A stretch of DNA of 22,691 bases from Beroe ovata (taxonomy: Eukaryota; Ctenophora; Nuda; Beroida; Beroidae), in the NCBI GenBank assembly GCA_946803715.1, contig CAMPET010000012.1, forward strand, positions 198,714 through 221,404, written 5' to 3'. Below are positions 17,596-22,691 of this stretch, one piece after another (positions within the stretch are counted from its first letter, which is position 1; each line of letters begins with the position of its first letter). The notes beneath the pieces are model-generated. The model ran no database searches and was not told where the DNA came from. It was given only the letters and a program-made list of their open reading frames with translations. The position numbers and the translations under genes were made by a program.

Positions 17596-18102
17596 ATGGC
17601 TGACGGTGAAATTGCTAAACAGAATGACTCTCCTGATCAACCAGATACATCCGGACCTCAGCTCCGCCCGGAGCAGCTGAAGGAGATCCAGAAGCTTCTG
17701 CTCGGTGGTGCAACTCTGAGTCCAGATTCCCCACCAGCTACCACTGACAAGAAATTCGCCCACTGGGGATCATTCAGCTGTGACTTGGACAGTAAGAACC
17801 GACAGATACATTGCCCAAGATGTCCAAGCAAGATATGCCTTGCTGATGTCGGGACTCTGGTCAAAACTGAGATGAAGATGGCCAAGTACAAAGTTGATGA
17901 TATTGACGGTGAAGTCGTGAACTTGTTCTGGGTGTTGGGGTCTCTGATGTCCTTTGAGAATATTGGTGTTACCAAGATGGTGGAAAGCATCAAATTCCTA
18001 TCATGTGCAGACTGCGAAGTTGGCCCTTTAGGTTGGCATGATATCAATGATAAGACTAAATACTATTTAGCAGCGGATAGAGTCAGATATCTGGATTCAT
18101 AA
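17596..18102 (+). CDS. RABIF: RABIF/Mss4, Rab guanine-nucleotide-release chaperone
   Basis: A single exon of 168 residues. The Mss4 fold spans about 50-168. Zinc ligands are CPRC (Cys73, Cys76) and CADC (Cys137, Cys140). Also diagnostic are FENIGVTKMVESIKFLSCAD and GPLGWHDINDKTKYYLA, nearly the human FENVGFTKDVGNIKFLVCAD and GPIGWHCLDDKNSFYVA. Mss4 binds nucleotide-free exocytic Rabs (Rab3, Rab8, Rab10 and others), releases GDP slowly and protects them from degradation in the cytosol. The first 45 residues are an acidic, proline-containing extension (human RABIF has 123 residues in all). ATG at 17596 is the first in frame. It follows RAB3, one of its clients, on the same strand. Confidence 0.94.
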   Translation: MADGEIAKQNDSPDQPDTSGPQLRPEQLKEIQKLLLGGATLSPDSPPATTDKKFAHWGSFSCDLDSKNRQIHCPRCPSKICLADVGTLVKTEMKMAKYKVDDIDGEVVNLFWVLGSLMSFENIGVTKMVESIKFLSCADCEVGPLGWHDINDKTKYYLAADRVRYLDS

Positions 18103-18515
18103 TGAGATAATGGCTGGGGTGATTGTTTCTATTTTCTTCATGTTTTAGGTCAACTAAAAGCACATCCTATTATAGAGCTCTTGATTCTTGAAGAACTAAC
18201 AATATTTGTACTTTGTGTAGTCGCTGAAAAGTTTGTTAAGCTCATTCAGTTATTTGCAGGAATTAGAACTAAAGTTTAAATTGGAATCACTTGAAGCACT
18301 ATTAGGTTAATAGTTTATATTTCTATTAACTCCTGACCAAATTTTTGCTTACAAATTTATGTCTCATTGATTGATGTACACACTCATTACTTGATTTGCT
18401 GATACTTACTGTGTCTCACTTTGAATATAATGCTAGTCAATCATAAAAATGGCGTTTCTTTTCGGATATATCACAACTTTTTATCAGTTTAGCAATTTGG
18501 AAAACTGACAATACA
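18103..18515. other. Spacer between RABIF and DHRS7
   Basis: About 410 bp of AT-rich sequence with no coding signal. CTTTTTATCAG at 18479-18489 is acceptor-like and precedes the DHRS7 ATG by 26 bp. Confidence 0.5.
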
Positions 18516-19526
18516 ATGCTTTGCTGTCTGTATGAATTTCTGATAAGTGATTGTCACTGTCAAATCATTAAATACGGCTCACTGCTGGTCTTTACTCTGT
18601 TGCTATGGAAACTCGTCACCCTTGACCACGATCTTATGCTGCTCTTAGCATCACTGAGATACCCCTCCTGGAGACTACACAAACATTTCTCTGGTAAAGT
18701 TATTTGGATAACAGGAGCATCGTCTGGTTTGGGAAAAGCGCTGGCATTACAGCTAGCAAAGTACCCGTGTACATTAGTTCTCTCTGCCAGGAGAGTCGAG
18801 GAGTTGGAGAAAGTGAAGGTGGAATGTGAGAGTTTGGGAAGTGAAACAGATGTGCTGGTGCTACCCATGGACTCACTCGAATTTGACAAGCTGCCAAGCT
18901 TGGTATCAACAGTCCTGCAGAAATTCGGTAAAATTGATATCTTGGTAAACAACGCTGGTAGATCGCAGCGGAGTCTTGCAGAGGACACTGAACTTGCAGT
19001 TGACAGAGCCATCATGGAGCTCAATCTATTTGGATATGTCGCTCACTCTAAAGCAGTTCTCCCATGTATGATAGAAAACAAGAGTGGCACAATTGTGGGT
19101 ATTAGCAGTGTATCAGGCAAGATGGGTGTCCCAGTGTCCACAGCTTATGCTGCCAGTAAACATGCGGTTCAGGGTTTCTTTGATTCACTTCGCATGGAGC
19201 TTTATTCTCATGGGATAAATGTTTGTACTGTATGCCCTGGCCCTGTCAGGAGTAATATTGGTCTCCACTCCTTTACCGAGAAAGTTGATGTTACTTTCAA
19301 CAGGGAATCTCAGGGTGAAGGAAGGAAGCAGAGTCCTGATAGATTTGCCCATCTTATGGCAATAGCAATTGCGGCCCGCCTCCCTGAAAGCTGGATTAGC
19401 TTACAACCCTATCTACTCTTCCTTTATGTGGCCCAGTATTTGCCCACTGTATTCCAATCTTTCTTAGTTTCAAGAGCTGGTCAGGGTCGTATAAGAAAGT
19501 TCAAGAACAGAGAGTGCTTGTATTGA
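18516..19526 (+). CDS. DHRS7: DHRS7-like short-chain dehydrogenase/reductase
   Basis: A single exon of 336 residues (human DHRS7 339). An N-terminal hydrophobic segment at 19-32 and the following YPSWRLHKHFSGK match the membrane anchor and linker of DHRS7, an ER membrane enzyme. Rossmann motif TGASSGLG (66-73), LVLSARR (88-93), NNAG (145-148), catalytic Ser198, Tyr211 and Lys215 (YAASK), and PGPVRSNI (241-248) are all intact, so the enzyme should be active. NADPH preference is suggested by the ARR after strand 2. The family reduces retinals, steroids and quinones; the substrate here cannot be told. The C-terminal ISLQPYLLFLYVAQYLP agrees with DHRS7 (ISEQPFLLVTYLWQYMP). A lack of introns among multi-exon neighbours is notable. 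Confidence 0.92.
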   Translation: MLCCLYEFLISDCHCQIIKYGSLLVFTLLLWKLVTLDHDLMLLLASLRYPSWRLHKHFSGKVIWITGASSGLGKALALQLAKYPCTLVLSARRVEELEKVKVECESLGSETDVLVLPMDSLEFDKLPSLVSTVLQKFGKIDILVNNAGRSQRSLAEDTELAVDRAIMELNLFGYVAHSKAVLPCMIENKSGTIVGISSVSGKMGVPVSTAYAASKHAVQGFFDSLRMELYSHGINVCTVCPGPVRSNIGLHSFTEKVDVTFNRESQGEGRKQSPDRFAHLMAIAIAARLPESWISLQPYLLFLYVAQYLPTVFQSFLVSRAGQGRIRKFKNRECLY

Positions 19527-19826
19527 AGATATGCATGTGCTTCGTGATTTTTGTTCGGAGGAATCAACTTCATTTTTGATTGCGCAGCCTATTTTTATGG
19601 ATTGATATGGATATTAAGATATCATGAAGTCTTTTTACTGTACCTATCTACTGATTTGTTTTGAATAAGAATCTATTGTCTAGTTTAAATATGTCTAATA
19701 GGTTAGCGTTTTTGATAGGTTAGCCTTTCAATTTTTATTTCAATATAAGTTCAAATAAGAGGTTCTTCTTATGCCTCTATACTCTCTAATAGGTACCTAT
19801 TCTGTTCTGATTTGAAATTTTATAGA
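19527..19826. other. Spacer between DHRS7 and the next gene
   Basis: About 300 bp, AT-rich; AATAGGTTAGC-like words repeat near 19697 and 19717. No coding signal. AAATTTTATAG ends one base before the next ATG. Confidence 0.45.
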
Positions 19827-20405
19827 ATGGGGGAGTTGGGTGTGAGAGAAATAGAACTTTATGACAAAATCGTAGAGCTTCAGCAGACAATAGAGACATT
19901 CGTAACAGATATTGGGTACGATTTGAACAAGTTTCTCAACTACACTCCAAGTCAGAAACGGAAAAGAAAAACGGATCCGTATATATCACCAGAGATTAAT
20001 TCAAAGATATTAAAAATGTACTCAGACAACAAACTGACATCAACAGATGTGACGGATGCATTTGAACTTCTACCTTCTGCTGCCAAGCTTGACCTATATT
20101 CGTATCTCACTGAAAATGATGAGAACAGAGGGAGGGATCTATCGGATCTTGAAATCGATCCTGACGAACGGTTAAAAATGCGAACTGAATCGCAACAAAA
20201 ATCACAGCTGGAACTTCTGAAGCTTCAACGGGACAGCAAACGTAGACGACAGAAGTTTAAGGGAGGGAAGGTCCATGCTGGCTGTAGAACGATTATGGAA
20301 AAACACAGGGGGTTGGTGAATAGCATTTTGGATGACTATGCCGCAGAGGTTCGGTGTGATGGTTCAAAGCTCGTAGATGAGAATGAGAATGGGACTAAAA
20401 AGTGA
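19827..20405 (+). CDS. Unrecognised basic, charged protein (192 residues)
   Basis: A single frame from ATG 19827 to TGA 20405; the frame extends 15 bp upstream but only from a TTG. I do not recognise the family. The N-terminal 35 residues form a likely coiled coil (REIELYDKIVELQQTIETFV). Basic clusters KRKRK (44-48) and KRRRQK (138-143) would suit a nuclear protein. Residues 53-95 (YISPEINSKILKMYSDNKLT and AFELLPSAAKLDLYSYL) look like a small helical domain. A long charged helix follows (115-145), then MEKHRGLVNSILDDYAAEV. The frame has normal codon use and sits evenly between DHRS7 and PWP2, which supports a real gene. More exons before or after are possible. Confidence 0.75.
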   Translation: MGELGVREIELYDKIVELQQTIETFVTDIGYDLNKFLNYTPSQKRKRKTDPYISPEINSKILKMYSDNKLTSTDVTDAFELLPSAAKLDLYSYLTENDENRGRDLSDLEIDPDERLKMRTESQQKSQLELLKLQRDSKRRRQKFKGGKVHAGCRTIMEKHRGLVNSILDDYAAEVRCDGSKLVDENENGTKK

Positions 20406-20633
20406 ACTTAGGGATGTCGGATATAAGTATTTCACAGTTTTACGTTTTGCAACAATCAGCAGATCATATCAGAAGAAATTATTGTTACAGTTTCATACTT
20501 GGTTTTATTGTTTGAAATTTTGTTTATGGAAAACTTATGCTATTGAATCTTATGCTTTTGAATCGGTCTTTTTCTCCTCTGAGCTCTTATTAATAACATT
20601 ACCAATGACAATGAAATTACCAGCTCTGGTGCT

Positions 20634-21248
20634 ATGAAGTTTAGCTATGAGTTCAGTAACCTATGTGGCACAGTGTATAAGGGTGGGAATCTCATATTCA
20701 CACCGGACAACAACAAGCTTCTCAGTCCGGTCGGAAGTAGGATAACGATGTTTGACATGAAGGGCAGGTACTGCTCACACACTCGCTCCAACAACATTGA
20801 TCATTGCATTGCGTCAGAATTTCTGTTCCGTTTGTTGAATTGCACAACTCTCTTTTCTTCAGCAAAACTGTTACACTCCCCTTCGAGACGAGAAAGAACA
20901 TGGCTTGCTTCACTCTCTCCCCCTGTGGGAACATGGTAGTCTGTGTGGATGTAGAGGGAAGAGCGATCCTTATCAACCTCAAGAAACGGGTATGTTGTGT
21001 GTTGACCAATTGTTAAATAAGTCAGCACTTTGCTCTCTCATGAATTGTTCATTCAATATACCTCCCTCAAGGTGTTGCTAGCACATCACAACTTCAAACT
21101 TCCCGTTTCTGCGATCTCCTACTCGCCCGATGGAGCGCACATTGCAGTGTCACATGGTAAACACGTGCAGTTGTGGGGTGCTCCTGGTGCTACCAAGGAG
21201 TTCGCTCCTTTCACCCTCATCAGAACTTACCCCGGACAGTATGACGAG

Positions 21249-21320
<72 letters not shown>

Positions 21321-22691
21321 NTGTCTGTGTCTGTGTCTGTGTTTGTGTGTGTGTGTGTGTCTGTGTGTCTGTGTTTGTGTGTCTGTGCGTATGTGTGTGT
21401 CTGTGCGTATATGTGTGTCTCTGTGTGTCTGTGTGTGCGATTGAGTCTGTATCTGCGTGTGTTTGTATATCGAATGTCTTGGATCATGACACAAATTGAC
21501 ATCACTGGTGTCTGCAGGTGTCAACAATCTGTTGGAGCAGATGTTCTCGCTATCTGGTGGTAGGGAGTGTTGACATGAGTGTGAAGGTGTTATCTCGGGA
21601 ACCAGAGGAGGATTTCACACCCATCACTCTGACCGGACACAAGAGAGCTGTGGTTGGGGCGTGGTTTGGTCCTGGTGGTGCAAGTGAGGTGGTGTCAGTC
21701 AGTGCAGATGGTGGTATGTTCCTATGGCAACGCAGTGCTGTGTCAGGGTGAGTGTGTGGGTGAGTTTGCGGGTGAGGTACCTAGTTAGTAGATGAGTGCG
21801 TGGATGTGTGTTAGCATGTGATTGAGTGAGTGAGAGAGTGAGTGTTTGTGTGAACTATTGCAACTATTTAATAGTTCTACCATTGTAATATGTGAGAATC
21901 ACGCGACTTCCTGTGTACAATAGGTCCATAGTTGAGTATAATTCTCACACAGATGATAATGTGTATCGTGTAACCATTATAATTCATTGTCCACATTACT
22001 ATCACGCGGCAGGAAATGGAGTCTGACGAGTAAGAACTTTGTTAACCAATCAGGAGGCGTGCATGTCACGTGTGCAGCTCTGCAATCAGAACTTCTCGTG
22101 GTCGGACTGTCAAAGTACGTGAATAATGATGTCTCCTTGTTTCGCGATGGAATTTTCTAAATCTTAAATTGTACTTCTTTCATAGTTTCATGAATCGAAT
22201 ATCTCAAAATCTCATCGCTCGATTTGTTGTTAACTATGTCTTATCTCAGTGGTCAGTTTACCCTATACGACTTACCGGGATTTGATCAAATACACACGCT
22301 GTCCATATCTCAGAAAGACATCTCAACTGTCGCTGTCAGCCCCTCAGGTACTACACAATATAATCAGTACATTGTACCTTTTCAGAAAACCAGCTCGCTC
22401 TTTATATGTTTTCTAGAAATGTAGTGCATAGTTTTGTGGGAGGGCGTGGCCGTGTAGTGGCTCTGTGAGGCTAGATATTATGATGTGTGAGTATACTATG
22501 TATAGGTACATGTTGTGCACTGTACAGTGTTCATTGAAAATGAATCACGCATATTTTTGACTTTTGTTACAAATCATTGGTCGTCATTTACACAGAATGT
22601 TGAATGGACACAGTGTAGACTGTAGGGGCGTGGCTATAGTGTCATCTATAATGTTCCATCCCGCCCACATCACTACCACTCGCAAGCTTGT
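20634..22691 (+). CDS. PWP2: PWP2 (UTP1), U3 snoRNP/90S pre-ribosome WD40 protein, 5' part
   Basis: Exons are 20634-20767, 20863-20989, 21072-21248, 21518-21747, 22013-22114 and 22250-22347. All introns are GT/AG and in phase, giving 289 residues of a protein of about 900; it then runs off the window. The start MKFSYEFSNLCGTVYKGGNL is nearly the human MKFAYRFSNLLGTVYRRGNL. WD40 strands follow (TLSPCGNMVVCVD; ISYSPDGAHIAVSHGKHVQL; YLVVGSVDMSVKV; TGHKRAVVGAWF; DGGMFLWQ; LPGFDQIHTLSIS). PWP2 is a core member of the UTP-B complex in the nucleolus, needed for 18S rRNA processing. The acidic linker between WD40 repeats present in human (about 55 residues after MWQ) is missing or lies in an undetected exon in the intron 21748-22012. 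Intron 3 carries a long GT microsatellite. I place no exon after 22347. Confidence 0.94.
21250..21445. repeat. (GT)n and GT-rich microsatellite in PWP2 intron 3
   Basis: Almost pure GT from 21251 to 21320, one undetermined base at 21321, then GT interrupted by CT to about 21440. It starts directly at the splice donor, so the donor itself is part of the run. Long Cys-Val or His-Thr frames across it are artefacts. Confidence 0.95.

Noticed and set aside
17506-17763. Minus-strand frames opposite RABIF and DHRS7
   Set aside because: Shadows of well-supported plus-strand coding exons.
21130-21527. Long Cys-Val, Val-Cys and His-Thr open frames on both strands
   Set aside because: They translate the GT microsatellite inside PWP2 intron 3; no start context or homology.

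Overview
The window is nuclear DNA of an animal. Genes have several short introns (mostly about 60 to 380 bp, with GT/AG borders) and lie a few hundred bases apart. Every protein I recognise is a metazoan type: a GKAP1-like coiled-coil protein, rhomboid protease RHBDD1/RHBDL4, an ALKBH3-type dioxygenase, mitochondrial ribosomal protein L41, RAB3, RABIF/Mss4, DHRS7 and PWP2. The compact layout would suit a sponge or another early-branching invertebrate, but that is inference; no species marker is visible.

Layout. All main genes left of 9.5 kb are on the minus strand: GKAP1-like (932-4765, ten exons found), RHBDD1-like (5051-6854, six exons, fully reconstructed), ALKBH3-like (7394-8608, one exon) and a small two-exon coiled-coil protein (8869-9493). 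The C-terminal half of an MPDU1-like PQ-loop membrane protein lies on the plus strand (2868-3452) inside the 1.5-kb intron of the GKAP1-like gene. From 9.6 to 14.6 kb there is a transposon graveyard. It holds a decayed Ty3/Gypsy-type pol, a non-LTR reverse-transcriptase fragment on the minus strand, two 96%-identical copies of a 169-bp SINE-like repeat, a 100-bp inverted repeat pair (89% identical) and a very GC-rich hairpin. From 14.67 kb to the end all genes are on the plus strand: MRPL41, RAB3 (six exons, complete), RABIF (single exon), DHRS7 (single exon), an unrecognised basic protein, and the first six exons of PWP2, which runs off the window.

How the genes relate. Most neighbours have unrelated housekeeping jobs (ER proteolysis, alkylation repair, mitochondrial translation, 90S pre-ribosome assembly). 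The exception is RAB3 followed directly by RABIF on the same strand: RABIF/Mss4 is the nucleotide-free chaperone/exchange factor for exocytic Rabs including Rab3, so GTPase and chaperone sit next to each other. I did not find a clearly new molecular system. The best leads are this RAB3-RABIF pair, a coding minisatellite placed between the ubiquitin-binding and p97-binding motifs of the rhomboid, a cluster of five CACGTG E-boxes in 91 bp, and the organised repeats of the central island and of one RAB3 intron.
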